Shown: positions 17,587 through 29,170, numbered from the stretch's first letter. The stretch: DNA of 64,000 nucleotides from Burkholderiales bacterium 67-32 (GCA_001898625.1 MKUP01000026.1:62001-126000), one strand, 5' to 3'. A program made the numbers and translations. Notes: generated by a model from the letters alone, not told the origin.

Positions 17587-18887
17587 GGCGTGTCCCGGCG
17601 GGCAAGCTGGAGCCGCGCCGACACGGTGACGGACGAGAAGATCAGCACCATGTTCTGGAGCGAGACGTCCCGCAGGAACTGGCTTTCCGAGAAATTGCTG
17701 ATGACCATCAGCACCAGGATGGAAAGATGCAGGGCCGCTTCGTCGCGATCGACCCGCATCAGCAGGAACAGCGACACCAGGTGCCACAGCAGCAGCCCGA
17801 TGAAAAGCACGAGGCCGACGATGCCGATCTCGTTCAACAGGTCGATGTAGCCGTTGTGCCCGTGGGAGGGCATCCAGCCGAACTCGTCGGCGATGAACTG
17901 GGCCGGCCCGCCTTCCCCGATCCAGAAGGCGCCGTAGCCGATGCCGAAGGTCAGGTGCTGCCGGGCTGCGACCAGCACCAGCCGCCAGATCTCGGTGCGG
18001 CCGGTCAGGTCGGGGCTCTTGTTGAGCAGCGTGGCGATCGGCGAGATCACGTCCTGCCACGTGGGCAGGCGCCCGGTCGCGATGTAGAAGACGTAGGTCA
18101 GCGCCACCAGCAGCGACAGCCCCACCAGCGAGGCGATCAGGCCGGCATGGCTGTCCCGCACCCAACGCTGGCGCAGCGCGAGATAGATGGCGATGCCGAC
18201 CACCGTCACCACCATGGACGTCGTGCTCTTGGACATGAACAGCACGAAGAGGCTGAACAGCGTGGCCGCCACCGTGCGGCCCAGGGGCAGGCGCCGTTCC
18301 ATGCATTCGCGCAGCCACAGCATCACGCACAGCCCGGCCACCGCGCCCAGCAGATTCTTCTGCCACATGATGCCGCGCCAGGCGCCGTCCAGGAACAGGT
18401 CGACGCCGATATGGGGCAGCGCCACCGCGACGAAGGCGGACACCAGGACCAGCGCCGACAGCGTGCCCAGCAGGGCGTGGGAGAACTGGCGCGGCCTCGC
18501 GATCGGGGGCGAGATGACGATGCCCGTCAGCAGCAGCCCGCCCAGCAGGATGACCCGTTTGACCGTGACGTTGGGGGCCGGCGACCACGCGATCGAGGCC
18601 GCGCAGTAGATCAGCAGCAGGATCAGGAACGGATTCATGCGCCGGAAGATGCCCAGCGCCTCGGCGGGATGCCGGTAGGCCAGCCAGCCGGCGGTCAGGA
18701 AGATGGTGCCGAACTGGATCTGCCGCAGCAGCGAGCCTTCCGCGATCTGGTGCCCCGCCTCGGGGCCGAGTTCGCCCATCTGGAAGGTCGTCGGCACCAG
18801 CGAGCAGATGAAGCAGAGCGCGACCAGCGCGCCGATCAGGAAGTGATCGAGGCGCCGCGCCGAGGCCGGGCCGTCCAACTCATGCAC
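17583..18887 (-). CDS. O-antigen ligase/polymerase family protein (Wzy-like)
   Basis: This roughly 434-residue polytopic inner-membrane protein has about 11 hydrophobic segments and a large periplasmic loop (about residues 280-360) containing LTGRTEIWRLVLVAARQH and SHGHNGYIDLLNEIGIVG, the Wzy_C/WaaL signature (RxxxW and HxxxxxxxxE-G). It should polymerise repeat units during Wzx/Wzy export. I prefer the GTG at 18887, which gives the 8-bp overlap seen at other junctions. A GTG at 18932 would add 15 residues and overlap epsG by 53 bp. Neither has a convincing ribosome-binding site, so translation probably depends on coupling to epsG. Confidence 0.85.
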   Translation of the reverse strand: MHELDGPASARRLDHFLIGALVALCFICSLVPTTFQMGELGPEAGHQIAEGSLLRQIQFGTIFLTAGWLAYRHPAEALGIFRRMNPFLILLLIYCAASIAWSPAPNVTVKRVILLGGLLLTGIVISPPIARPRQFSHALLGTLSALVLVSAFVAVALPHIGVDLFLDGAWRGIMWQKNLLGAVAGLCVMLWLRECMERRLPLGRTVAATLFSLFVLFMSKSTTSMVVTVVGIAIYLALRQRWVRDSHAGLIASLVGLSLLVALTYVFYIATGRLPTWQDVISPIATLLNKSPDLTGRTEIWRLVLVAARQHLTFGIGYGAFWIGEGGPAQFIADEFGWMPSHGHNGYIDLLNEIGIVGLVLFIGLLLWHLVSLFLLMRVDRDEAALHLSILVLMVISNFSESQFLRDVSLQNMVLIFSSVTVSARLQLARRDTP

Positions 18888-19782
18888 TCCGCGAACGAAG
18901 TCCCGGTTTTCGTCCCGAAGCCCCCCGGGCACCCGCGAATTCGTTGTAGACCGCGCCCAGGATCTCGACGCCGGCGCTGCGCAACTGGTCCGTGGCTGCG
19001 CGCATGGCCTTGAGCGAGCTGCGGTGCTGGCGTGCCAGGAGTACGCACGCGCCCACCTGACCGGCGATGATCTGCGCGTCGGCGGACAGCGTCGCCGACG
19101 GCGTGTCGACGACGAAGGCGTCGATGCGCTGGTCGAGTTCGTGCATCAGTTGCCGCAGGGCCGACGTGCCCAGGATCTCGGTCGGATTGGGCGGACGCGG
19201 TCCGCGATCGATGACCTGCAGGAACGGGAAGTCGGGCAGCGGCGGGCTGGCCTCGACCACAGAACGGCCAGCCAGCATGGTGGACAGTCCCGCCGCCTGC
19301 TGTACGCCCAGCAGGCTGGGGCGGTCCGGGCCCCGCATGTCGGCGTCGATGTAGAGCGTGCGCAGGCCGGCCTGGGAAAAGGCGATGGCCAGGCTGGCGG
19401 CCAGGTAGCTCTTGCCTTCGCCGTCATCCGGGCTGACCACGGCGAAGGCGATCCGGCGTTGGTCGCCGAAATGCAGCGACAACTGGGTGCGGATCCGCCG
19501 GATGGCCTCGGCCTCCGGGCCGAAGGGCGCGTGGGCGATGGACAGCATCGGCGAGACGCCGGACTGCGGCGAAGCCGAGATCGCGTAGCGGAATTGCTGG
19601 GCCAGTACGGTCCGTATCTGTTCCTCGGTCAGCAGGCCGAGCCGGATCGCGGCTTCGCCGAAGCGCAGCCCCTGTTCGGCCTGGACCGCGGCGATGCGCG
19701 TCGCCTGTTCCGGGGTCAGCAGGCCGGCCTGCTGGAGCAGCTCTCCCAGGCGGCCGTAGTCGTTGGAAATGGGAGGCGTCAT
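18880..19782 (-). CDS. epsG: EpsG-type chain-length kinase with N-terminal MshEN-like repeats
   Basis: This 300-residue cytoplasmic partner of EpsF is ParA/BY-kinase-like. Residues 11-34 and 40-63 are two tandem 24-residue repeats separated by exactly five residues; both fit R-[LF]-G...G-L-L...Q, the pattern of the MshEN (GspE N-terminal) cyclic-di-GMP-binding domain. The kinase domain follows: Walker A SPDDGEGKSYLA, Walker A' LRTLYIDADMRGPDRPSLLG, and AFVVDTPSATLSADA (Walker B). A C-terminal tyrosine cluster, usual in Wzc/CapB autokinases, is missing: the tail GASGRKPGLRSRSA has no Tyr and the nearest is in GAVYNEFAG. ATG 19782 overlaps the epsF stop by 4 bp. It resembles the EpsG proteins of exosortase-B-linked EPS loci. 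Confidence 0.86.
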   Translation of the reverse strand: MTPPISNDYGRLGELLQQAGLLTPEQATRIAAVQAEQGLRFGEAAIRLGLLTEEQIRTVLAQQFRYAISASPQSGVSPMLSIAHAPFGPEAEAIRRIRTQLSLHFGDQRRIAFAVVSPDDGEGKSYLAASLAIAFSQAGLRTLYIDADMRGPDRPSLLGVQQAAGLSTMLAGRSVVEASPPLPDFPFLQVIDRGPRPPNPTEILGTSALRQLMHELDQRIDAFVVDTPSATLSADAQIIAGQVGACVLLARQHRSSLKAMRAATDQLRSAGVEILGAVYNEFAGARGASGRKPGLRSRSA

Positions 19783-21167
19783 GCTTGGGCTCCGATGGTG
19801 CCGAGCACGGGCAGCCCGAGATCGTGAGTGAGGTCGTCCTCGCAGCGGACGCGGCGCAGCGCCAGTTCCAGCGCCAGCGCCAGCATCAGTCCCAGGACCA
19901 GGCCGACCGGCACGCCCAGGGCCATGGACCGCAGCAGGCCGGGGTTGGACGGAGCGCTGGGCGCTTCGGCCTGGCGCAACACGGTCGCGCCGGGCAGGGT
20001 GATGCTGCTGGCCATCAGCAGCGAGTCGTACTTCTGCACGGCGGCGTTGTAGACCTGCTGGGCGCCCGCCAACTGCTGGCGGTACGACGCCATCCGGTCG
20101 CGGTATTGCATCAGGTCGAAGACTTTCTTGCGCTGTTCCTCGATGGCGCCTTGCAGCGAGGTTTCCTGCAGGGCCACCCGGGACGAATCGCTGGCCTGGC
20201 GGTCCACCGCCGCGCGCGATTCGCGGGCCAGTTGGCCGCTCAGGTTCTGCTGCTCCTGGTGCAGGCTCTTGACCGTCGGATGGTTGACGCCCAGGGTGGC
20301 CTGCACTTCCAGCAGCCGCTGGTTGACGGCGTTCAGGCGGTCCTTCAGGGCGTTGATGACCGGCAGGCTGCCGATCTCGGGGATCTCGTCGGGACGCATG
20401 CCGTTCCTGATCATGGCCTGCGTGGTCTGGCGCTGCGCCGCGGCCTGCTGGCGCTGGGCCTGGTATTCGGCCAGTTCGCCCAGCATCTGCCGCAGCCGCT
20501 GTTCCTCCAGGCTTTCCGAGTTGGGCAGGTCGATGACGCCGGTCTCGCGCTGGTAGGCGCTGAGTTTTTCCTGGATCGCGTCCACTTGTCCGCGCAACTG
20601 CTCCAGTTGCGCGGTGTATTGCTCGGTGCGCGAACGGGCGGCCTGGTTGGCGATTCCCTGGCTCAGGGCGATATAGGCGTCGACCACCGCCTGGGCGTGG
20701 ATGCGGGCCGATTCCGCGTTCCGGTCGGTGTACGAAATTTCCAGCACCCGGCTGCCGCGCTTGTTGGCAACCTCGGTATTCTTGATGATCCGGGTGATCA
20801 GGCCGTCGCGCGCCCTGGCCTCGCCCACCTTGCCCGCCGCTTCGCGGAAATCGGCGCTCTCGTCCAGGTGCAGCTGGTCCACCACCTTCTCGGCGATGGC
20901 CCGGCTCTTGAGCATGTCGATCTGGGTCTGGAGATAGCTGTCGTCGAGCAGCGCGGAGAAGTTGCGGCCGGCGATGGGGTCGTTCTCGCGGTAGTCGACG
21001 TAGATGCTGGCCGTGGCCGACCACTTGGAGGCTTGCAGCAGCGAGATCGCCGCCGTCGCCACCAGGCAGGCGGCGGTGACGGCCGCGACCAGGGGCGCGC
21101 GGGCCCGCAGCATCGCGGCGATCTGCCGGACGGACAGGAGAGGAGAGGGGGCGGATGGCGAGATCAA
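19779..21167 (-). CDS. epsF: EpsF-like polysaccharide chain-length determinant (Wzz)
   Basis: This 462-residue inner-membrane co-polymerase is the first gene of the long minus-strand EPS operon. I prefer the TTG at 21167, which has AGGGA 5 nt upstream and puts the Wzz domain at the N-terminus (SVRQIAAMLRARAPLVAAVTAACLVATAAISLL). The ATG at 21242 would add 25 atypical residues with no clear ribosome site. The Wzz domain spans about residues 10-110 (WSATASIYVDYRENDPIAG, LDDSYLQTQIDMLKSRAIAEKVVDQL). Long periplasmic coiled-coil regions at about 170-370 carry LEQLRGQVDAIQEKLSAYQRETGVIDLPNSESL. The second transmembrane segment is GLLRSMALGVPVGLVLGLMLALALELALRR. The kinase is a separate downstream gene, as in EpsF/EpsG pairs. 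Confidence 0.87.
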   Translation of the reverse strand: MISPSAPSPLLSVRQIAAMLRARAPLVAAVTAACLVATAAISLLQASKWSATASIYVDYRENDPIAGRNFSALLDDSYLQTQIDMLKSRAIAEKVVDQLHLDESADFREAAGKVGEARARDGLITRIIKNTEVANKRGSRVLEISYTDRNAESARIHAQAVVDAYIALSQGIANQAARSRTEQYTAQLEQLRGQVDAIQEKLSAYQRETGVIDLPNSESLEEQRLRQMLGELAEYQAQRQQAAAQRQTTQAMIRNGMRPDEIPEIGSLPVINALKDRLNAVNQRLLEVQATLGVNHPTVKSLHQEQQNLSGQLARESRAAVDRQASDSSRVALQETSLQGAIEEQRKKVFDLMQYRDRMASYRQQLAGAQQVYNAAVQKYDSLLMASSITLPGATVLRQAEAPSAPSNPGLLRSMALGVPVGLVLGLMLALALELALRRVRCEDDLTHDLGLPVLGTIGAQA

Positions 21168-21297
21168 GTGTTTCCCTGGATAGCTGGCGGCCGGGGTGCC
21201 TGGCTGGCGCCGGCAAGACGGCTGGCCGCCGAATTGTGCCATCGAAGTCCGGTAGGCGGCATCCGGCGTTTATCCTTGTTTGACGGCATGCGCCGGC

Positions 21298-22242
21298 TCA
21301 GGCCGCTTCCAGCAGCCCGTCCAGCTTGCGCGCATCGGCCACGAACGCCCGTATACCCTCGGCCAGCTTGTCCGTGGCCATCGCGTTCTCGTTCAGCGCG
21401 AAGCGGAAATCGGCCTCGCCCAGCGGCACACCGGGCGGCACGGTGCTGCCCGGTGGCGTCAATTGCCGGGGCACTCCGCCCTCGGCCGCCTGCAACTGGC
21501 CCAGCAGTTCGGGGCTGATGGTCAGCAGGTCGCAGCCGGCCAGTGCCAGGATCTGCCCGACGTTGCGGAAGCTGGCGCCCATGATCTCGGTCGGGACGCC
21601 GGCGCGCTTGTAGTGCTCGTAGATGTGCCGGACCGACTGCACGCCGGGATCGGCGCTGCCGGCATTGGCCGCCTCGTCCCAGGCCGCGCCCTGGTTTTTC
21701 TTGTACCAGTCGTAGATGCGGCCGACGAAGGGCGAGATCAGCTGTACGTGCGCCTCGGCGCAGGCGATGGCTTGCTCCAGCGAGAACAGCAGGGTCATGT
21801 TGCAGCGCACACCCTCGCTTTGCAGCACGCGCGCGGCCTGGATGCCTTCCCAGGTCGAAGCGATCTTGATCAGTACCCGTTCACGGGGGATGCCGGCGGC
21901 GGCGTACAGCGCCATGATGGCGCGGGCGCGCTCGACCGTGGCGCGGGTGTCGAAGGACAGGCGGGCATCGACTTCGGTGGAGACCCGGCCCGGCACGATG
22001 TCCAGGATGGCCTGGCCGAAGGCCACCAGCAGGCGGTCCATCCGCTCGGCCGTGGAAGCGCCCGCATGGTCCCGCACCACCCGGTCCAGCAGGGGCCGGT
22101 ATTCGCTCTTCTGCACCGCCTTCAGGATCAGGGACGGGTTGGTCGTGGCGTCGGTGGGACGGAACGCCCGCATGGCTTCGAAGTCGCCCGTGTCGGCGAC
22201 GACGGCGGAATGCTGGCGCAGGGCTTCGAGCTGATTGGACAC
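21298..22242 (-). CDS. tal: Transaldolase
   Basis: This 314-residue enzyme of the non-oxidative pentose phosphate pathway moves a dihydroxyacetone unit from sedoheptulose-7-phosphate to glyceraldehyde-3-phosphate. [12 protein letters not shown] lies near residue 31, [19 protein letters not shown] near 81, and [14 protein letters not shown] holds the Schiff-base lysine K126; [12 protein letters not shown] and [14 protein letters not shown] follow. Length and motifs fit the TalB type. The gene lies 55 bp or more upstream of epsF on the same strand, with no obvious terminator between, so read-through into the EPS operon is possible. Confidence 0.95.
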   Translation of the reverse strand: MSNQLEALRQHSAVVADTGDFEAMRAFRPTDATTNPSLILKAVQKSEYRPLLDRVVRDHAGASTAERMDRLLVAFGQAILDIVPGRVSTEVDARLSFDTRATVERARAIMALYAAAGIPRERVLIKIASTWEGIQAARVLQSEGVRCNMTLLFSLEQAIACAEAHVQLISPFVGRIYDWYKKNQGAAWDEAANAGSADPGVQSVRHIYEHYKRAGVPTEIMGASFRNVGQILALAGCDLLTISPELLGQLQAAEGGVPRQLTPPGSTVPPGVPLGEADFRFALNENAMATDKLAEGIRAFVADARKLDGLLEAA

Positions 22243-22259
22243 GGTTCCTCCGTATAACA

Positions 22260-22300
22260 GGTTCTATAAGCTATAATTGTAAGGTTTGACGTTCAAATTT
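22260..22300. promoter_or_regulatory. AT-rich divergent promoter region between tal and carA
   Basis: This is the only AT-rich patch of the 347-bp tal-carA gap. On the plus strand it contains a perfect TATAAT at 22272-22277, but no convincing -35 at 16-18 bp. On the minus strand TTGAAC (22296-22291) could be a -35 for tal, with only poor -10 matches. It is proposed as the shared promoter zone, with carA transcription starting about 300 nt before its start codon. Confidence 0.35.
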
Positions 22301-22392
22301 CACGTCCTCCCCTTAGCGCGTACCCCGATCCCCGCTGCTGATTCGTACAACCGCGTGCTGCAAAGTCATCTGTTGCAGCCGTAGCCGTCGAA

Positions 22393-22542
22393 GGCCTGGT
22401 GCCGCCACACGATTCGCCGTCCCGTGCCCGTTTTCGGGGCCCGCAGGGCGGCGGCGAGTGGCGGGTTGGCACCGCGCCAGGCCCGCGCAGGAAGCTGCGC
22501 AAGAATGGCTGACCGGGTTGTGCCGCCCGACACCTTGCGGCG
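22393..22542 (+). other. Highly structured leader of carA (candidate attenuator or RNA element)
   Basis: Three consecutive hairpins fill the second half of the carA leader. The first is a 91-nt extended hairpin: GGCCTGG (22393-22399) pairs CCAGGCC (22477-22483), CGCCAC (22403-22408) pairs GTGGCG (22458-22463), CGCCG (22415-22419) pairs CGGCG (22449-22453), and the tip is CCCG-TTTT-CGGG (22427-22438). The second is GCGCAG-GAAG-CTGCGC (22485-22500). The third pairs GCCGC (22522-22526) with GCGGC (22537-22541). It ends 48 nt before the carA start. I do not recognise an Rfam family; GC-rich DNA makes some pairing by chance, but nested collinear stems on this scale are less expected. Confidence 0.4.
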
Positions 22543-22589
22543 CCTGTTGGCGTACCCTCGGGAGGAGGACTCCATTCGGAGATTCTCTC

Positions 22590-23741
22590 TTGTTGCCGTC
22601 TCTCTTTCCCGAGACTACCCCCGCAATACTGGCGCTTGCCGACGGCACGATCTTTCGTGGCACGTCCATCGGGGCGCCTGGCCATGCAGTGGGCGAGGTC
22701 GTGTTCAATACCGCCATCACAGGGTACCAGGAGATCGTTACCGATCCCAGCTACAGCCGCCAGATCGTAACGCTCACCTATCCCCACATCGGCAATACCG
22801 GCATCAACGACGAGGACCGCGAGGCCGCCAAGGTCCACGTGGCGGGCCTGGTCGTGCGCGACTATTCGCTGGTCGTGTCGAACTTCCGCTCGCAGCGCTC
22901 GCTGTCCGACTACCTCGTCCAGCAGAACGTCGTGGGCATCGCCGGCATCGACACCCGCAAGCTTACCCGGATCCTGCGCGACAAGGGCGCCCAGAACGGC
23001 TGCGTGTACGCCGGCAGCGACGAACAGGAAGCCCTGCGCCTGGCGCGCGAGTTCCCGGGCATGTCGGGCCTGGACCTGGCCAAGGTCGTGTCGGTGGACA
23101 AGGCCGCCGAGTGGACCGAAGGCATCTGGCGCCTGGGCGACGGCCACGCGCCGAAGGGCGATGGCCGCTTCCATGTCGTCGCCTATGACTTCGGCGTGAA
23201 GTGGAACATCCTGCGCCTGCTGGTGGACCGGGGCTGCCGCGTCACCCTCGTGCCGGCGCAGACCACGGCGGCCGAGGTGCTGGCCCTGAATCCCGACGGC
23301 GTGTTCCTGTCCAACGGCCCGGGCGATCCCGAGCCCTGCGATTACGCCATCGAGGCCACCCGCGTCTTCTTCGAGCGCCGGATCCCGGTGTTCGGCATCT
23401 GCCTGGGGCACCAGCTCATGGGCCTGGCGCTGAACGCCAAGACGCTGAAGATGAAGCTGGGCCACCACGGCGCCAACCATCCGGTCAAGGACGTCGCCAC
23501 CGGCCGGGTCTTCATCACCAGCCAGAACCACGGTTTCGCCGTCGATCCCGAGACCCTGCCTGCCAATACGCGCGTCACGCACGTGTCGCTGTTCGACGGC
23601 TCGCTGCAGGGCTTCGAGTTGACCGACCGGCCGGCGTTCTGCTTCCAGGGCCACCCCGAGGCCAGCCCGGGACCCCACGATATCGTTGTGCTGTTCGATC
23701 GGTTCGTGCAGCTGATGCAAAACAGCAAGCAACAAGGTTAA
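22590..23741 (+). CDS. carA: Carbamoyl-phosphate synthase small (glutaminase) subunit
   Basis: This 383-residue subunit hydrolyses glutamine and passes ammonia to CarB for arginine and pyrimidine synthesis. I chose the TTG at 22590 (then [19 protein letters not shown]), with GGAG 8 nt upstream; there is no ATG in a family-consistent place. The small-chain domain covers about residues 5-140 ([20 protein letters not shown]). The class I glutamine amidotransferase domain follows, with [14 protein letters not shown] (nucleophile C271) and [11 protein letters not shown] (catalytic His/Glu). carB starts 8 bp after its stop, so the two are co-transcribed. Confidence 0.96.
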   Translation: MLPSLFPETTPAILALADGTIFRGTSIGAPGHAVGEVVFNTAITGYQEIVTDPSYSRQIVTLTYPHIGNTGINDEDREAAKVHVAGLVVRDYSLVVSNFRSQRSLSDYLVQQNVVGIAGIDTRKLTRILRDKGAQNGCVYAGSDEQEALRLAREFPGMSGLDLAKVVSVDKAAEWTEGIWRLGDGHAPKGDGRFHVVAYDFGVKWNILRLLVDRGCRVTLVPAQTTAAEVLALNPDGVFLSNGPGDPEPCDYAIEATRVFFERRIPVFGICLGHQLMGLALNAKTLKMKLGHHGANHPVKDVATGRVFITSQNHGFAVDPETLPANTRVTHVSLFDGSLQGFELTDRPAFCFQGHPEASPGPHDIVVLFDRFVQLMQNSKQQG

Positions 23742-23749
23742 GCCGCGCC

Positions 23750-26986
<3,237 letters not shown>

Positions 26987-27013
26987 CCGCCCACCGGCGG
27001 CGCCTGCCCCGGA

Positions 27014-28267
27014 TCAGAGCCTGGTCTCGGGCGGGCGGGGCTGCTCATCCCCATCCTCGGGGGTGAGCGGCCGGTTCCCCGACGTCCATTTCTGCAGTAG
27101 CTGATGGGCGGTCTGGCGGCCTCCCAGCCCGAACGCCAGGGCGCACGCCACCGCCGCGGCGCCCAGGATCAGCCCGAAAGCCAGGTTCACGATTTCATTG
27201 GCCAGCCCCATGAAGCGCAGGCCTATGGCCACGGCCAGCGCGATGACGGCGTACTTCAGGATGGAGGGCAGGCCGCTCTCGCCAACGGAGTCGCCCACGA
27301 TGCGCGCGACGATGCGCCCCATGATGACGCCCACCAGGATGATGACGCTGCCGAAGACGACCTGGCCGCCCAGTTCGGTGACCTGCGTCAGCATCACCGC
27401 CACGGCGTCGAAGGCCAGCAGGCTGGCCGCCTCGACTGCCGCGAACAGCATGATGGCCACCAGGGCGATCAGGGCCGCGACCGAGGACGGCCGGGTCGTC
27501 GGGCTGAAGGCGCCAAGGCTGCCCAGGGCCCGGTCGAAGCCCAGCGAAGCCAGGGTGCTGGCCACCAGCTGGCGCACCCACTGGGCGATGACGAAGGCAA
27601 TGGCCAGGAGCAGCGCGGCGGCCACCACGCGCGGAATCGCCGCCAGCACGGTCTGGAGCACCGCGACGGCGGGATCGGCGATCGAGGAAATGCCCAGGGT
27701 CTGCAAGGCCGCGATCGACACGGGAATGATGATCAGCGTGAAGACGACGGCGCCGCACACGCGTACCAGCGAATCCGCGCACTGGCCGTCGCCGGCCGGC
27801 TTGTCGGCCGACTGGCACAGGCCCAGCCGGGATCCGATGCGTTCGAAGTTGATCGCCCCCAGCGCCGCCTCGACGATGTTGCGGACGATCTTGGCGAAGA
27901 TCAGCCCGACGCAGAAGATCAGCGCCGCACCCACGAGTTGAGGCGCGTAGGCGAAGACCTGATTGGTCAGCACATGGATGGGGGACATCGCCTGATCGAG
28001 TCCCAGCGGCTGCATGGCGACGATCAGTCCCACCAGCCAGACGATCCAGTAGGCCAGCGTGCCCAGGGAGGTGGCCAGGGTCTCTCCTGAGCGGTTGGTC
28101 GAACGGGTGAGGACGGGCAGGGCGCCGACGCCCCGTACGACGGCCCATTTCACGCCGCGTGCGATGAAGTGGGTAGCGATCAGGATGACGATGGCGATCA
28201 GGATGCGCAGCCCCCAGACCGTGACTTGATCGCTCACATAGCTCATGCGTGGTGCGTTCTCGAACAT
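27014..28267 (-). CDS. MscS-related multi-helix membrane protein (conserved TM-helix repeat family)
   Basis: This 417-residue inner-membrane protein has about 10 hydrophobic segments and is annotated in related genomes as a mechanosensitive ion channel. Repeated glycine/alanine-rich helices of the PF05552 type are visible (LVGAALIFCVGLIFAKIVRNIVEAALGAINFERIG; AIPRVVAAALLLAIAFVIAQWVRQLVASTLASLGFDRAL), each followed by an amphipathic segment ending in F-[ED]-R. The classic MscS pore/beta domain is not obvious, so channel activity is an inference. ATG 28267 has a GGGGGAT ribosome site. The C-terminal tail is hydrophilic and acidic/proline-rich (PLTPEDGDEQPRPPE). It is divergent from greA. Confidence 0.75.
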   Translation of the reverse strand: MFENAPRMSYVSDQVTVWGLRILIAIVILIATHFIARGVKWAVVRGVGALPVLTRSTNRSGETLATSLGTLAYWIVWLVGLIVAMQPLGLDQAMSPIHVLTNQVFAYAPQLVGAALIFCVGLIFAKIVRNIVEAALGAINFERIGSRLGLCQSADKPAGDGQCADSLVRVCGAVVFTLIIIPVSIAALQTLGISSIADPAVAVLQTVLAAIPRVVAAALLLAIAFVIAQWVRQLVASTLASLGFDRALGSLGAFSPTTRPSSVAALIALVAIMLFAAVEAASLLAFDAVAVMLTQVTELGGQVVFGSVIILVGVIMGRIVARIVGDSVGESGLPSILKYAVIALAVAIGLRFMGLANEIVNLAFGLILGAAAVACALAFGLGGRQTAHQLLQKWTSGNRPLTPEDGDEQPRPPETRL

Positions 28268-28392
28268 GGCAATCCCCCGAATTGGATGTGACGTGTAGGC
28301 AGAAACCGCGACTCAGGATAGAGCAGGAGGGGCAAGAATGCTTGTGTCGGAGCGTGACAAGCAGGCGAAAGCCCGGTCATGTTTTCTTTTTG

Positions 28393-28408
28393 CAAGGGTT
28401 AACCCTTG
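28393..28408. repeat. Perfect 16-bp palindrome upstream of greA (possible operator)
   Basis: CAAGGGTTAACCCTTG is a perfect inverted repeat in the 343-bp gap between the MscS-like gene and greA. A second, weaker symmetric element, CAAAC-ggtaaa-GTTTG (28414-28429), follows 5 bp later. The rest of 28268-28480 holds no gene that I can see. The position, before the greA leader terminator, suits a protein-binding site controlling greA, but no regulator is identifiable. Confidence 0.4.
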
Positions 28409-28481
28409 GTTTTCAAACGGTAAAGTTTGCCCGACGGCGCTTGCTTGTTCTCGTAAGTTTTTAGACAATCACCATTGATCA

Positions 28482-28515
28482 CCCCGGTTCCTGATCGAGC
28501 CGGGGTTTTATTTTT
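28482..28515 (+). terminator. Rho-independent terminator/attenuator in the greA leader
   Basis: A 9-bp stem (CCCCGGTTC, 28482-28490, with GAGCCGGGG, 28497-28505, one G-T pair) and 6-nt loop are followed by TTTTATTTTT. It ends 95 bp before the greA ATG and points toward greA. No plus-strand gene lies immediately upstream, so it most likely ends a greA leader transcript. This resembles the E. coli arrangement in which the greA leader yields a short RNA (GraL). Confidence 0.75.
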
Positions 28516-28610
28516 CACTTTCACCATTCCTGGCCGCGCTCACGGCGCGGCGGGCGCCAGCTTGCGCTTTCGCGGGGATGGGAAATCCAACAGACGTAAA
28601 GGAAGTACAC

Positions 28611-29087
28611 ATGGCTGCCATTCCGCTGACCTTGCGCGGGGCCGAGCGCCTGAAGCAGGAGCTGCATCGACTGAAGACGGTGGAGCGCCCCGCCGTGATC
28701 ACCGCGATTTCCGATGCCCGTGCCCAGGGAGACCTGTCCGAGAACGCCGAATATGATGCCGCCAAGGAAAAGCAGGGCTTCATCGAAGGGCGTATCCAGG
28801 AGCTCGAGGCCAAACTGTCGAATGCGCAGATCATCGACCCGGTCGAGCTCAACGCGGACGGCCGTATCGTATTCGGCGCGACGGTCGACCTCGAGGACCT
28901 GGAATCCAGCGAGCGCGTCACCTACCAGGTGGTGGGCGACGACGAGGCCGACATCCGGTCCAACCTGATCTCGGTATCCAGCCCCATCGCCCGGGCGCTG
29001 ATCGGCAAGTCGGCCGGCGACGTGGCCGAGGTGCAGGCGCCGTCAGGCATCCGGGAGTATGAGGTTTTGGACGTCCGGTATATATAG
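28611..29087 (+). CDS. greA: Transcription elongation factor GreA
   Basis: This 158-residue factor rescues backtracked RNA polymerase by stimulating transcript cleavage. ATG 28611 has AAGGAAG 5 nt upstream; an earlier in-frame ATG at 28578 lacks family sequence. The N-terminal coiled coil carries the tip acidic residues in [27 protein letters not shown] (about residues 35-60). The C-terminal domain begins near residue 80 ([31 protein letters not shown]) and ends [14 protein letters not shown]. It is preceded by a leader terminator, and an intergenic repeat copy begins at the base after its stop. Confidence 0.96.
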   Translation: MAAIPLTLRGAERLKQELHRLKTVERPAVITAISDARAQGDLSENAEYDAAKEKQGFIEGRIQELEAKLSNAQIIDPVELNADGRIVFGATVDLEDLESSERVTYQVVGDDEADIRSNLISVSSPIARALIGKSAGDVAEVQAPSGIREYEVLDVRYI

Positions 29088-29170
29088 TCTCCCCCCCCTA
29101 CGCGCTGACGCGCGCCCCCCCAGGGGGGCGATGCGGGTGGACCGGCAAAGCCGGATCCACCGCATCCTGG
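29088..29170 (+). repeat. Three-hairpin intergenic repeat, copy A (after greA)
   Basis: The element starts directly after the greA stop codon. It contains a C-tract plus TACGCG, hairpin 1 (CGCG-ctga-CGCG), hairpin 2 (CCCCCC/GGGGGG with an A at the tip) and hairpin 3 (ATGCG...CGCAT outer arm, GTGG/CCAC, CCGGC-AAA-GCCGG tip), and ends with CCTGG. The same layout recurs at 33086, 36037 and, inverted, 36209. Hairpin 3 is 35 nt long. There is no U-tract, so intrinsic termination is not expected. Confidence 0.85.

Noticed and set aside
15238-17850. A long plus-strand open frame opposite the glycoside hydrolase
   Set aside because: Same codon-bias artefact: Arg/Gly/Gln-rich translation, no domain, spans the boundary of two well-supported minus-strand genes.
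21168-21297. A sigma-54 promoter for the EPS operon (TGGCAC at the epsF 5' end)
   Set aside because: The -24-like TGGCAC has no TTGC-type -12 element at the right spacing.
22393-22560. 4.5S/SRP RNA or another known structural RNA in the carA leader
   Set aside because: The length of the main hairpin is suggestive, but the conserved SRP domain (GGAA tetraloop helix with its asymmetric loop) is not present; GCGCAG-GAAG-CTGCGC is a simple hairpin.
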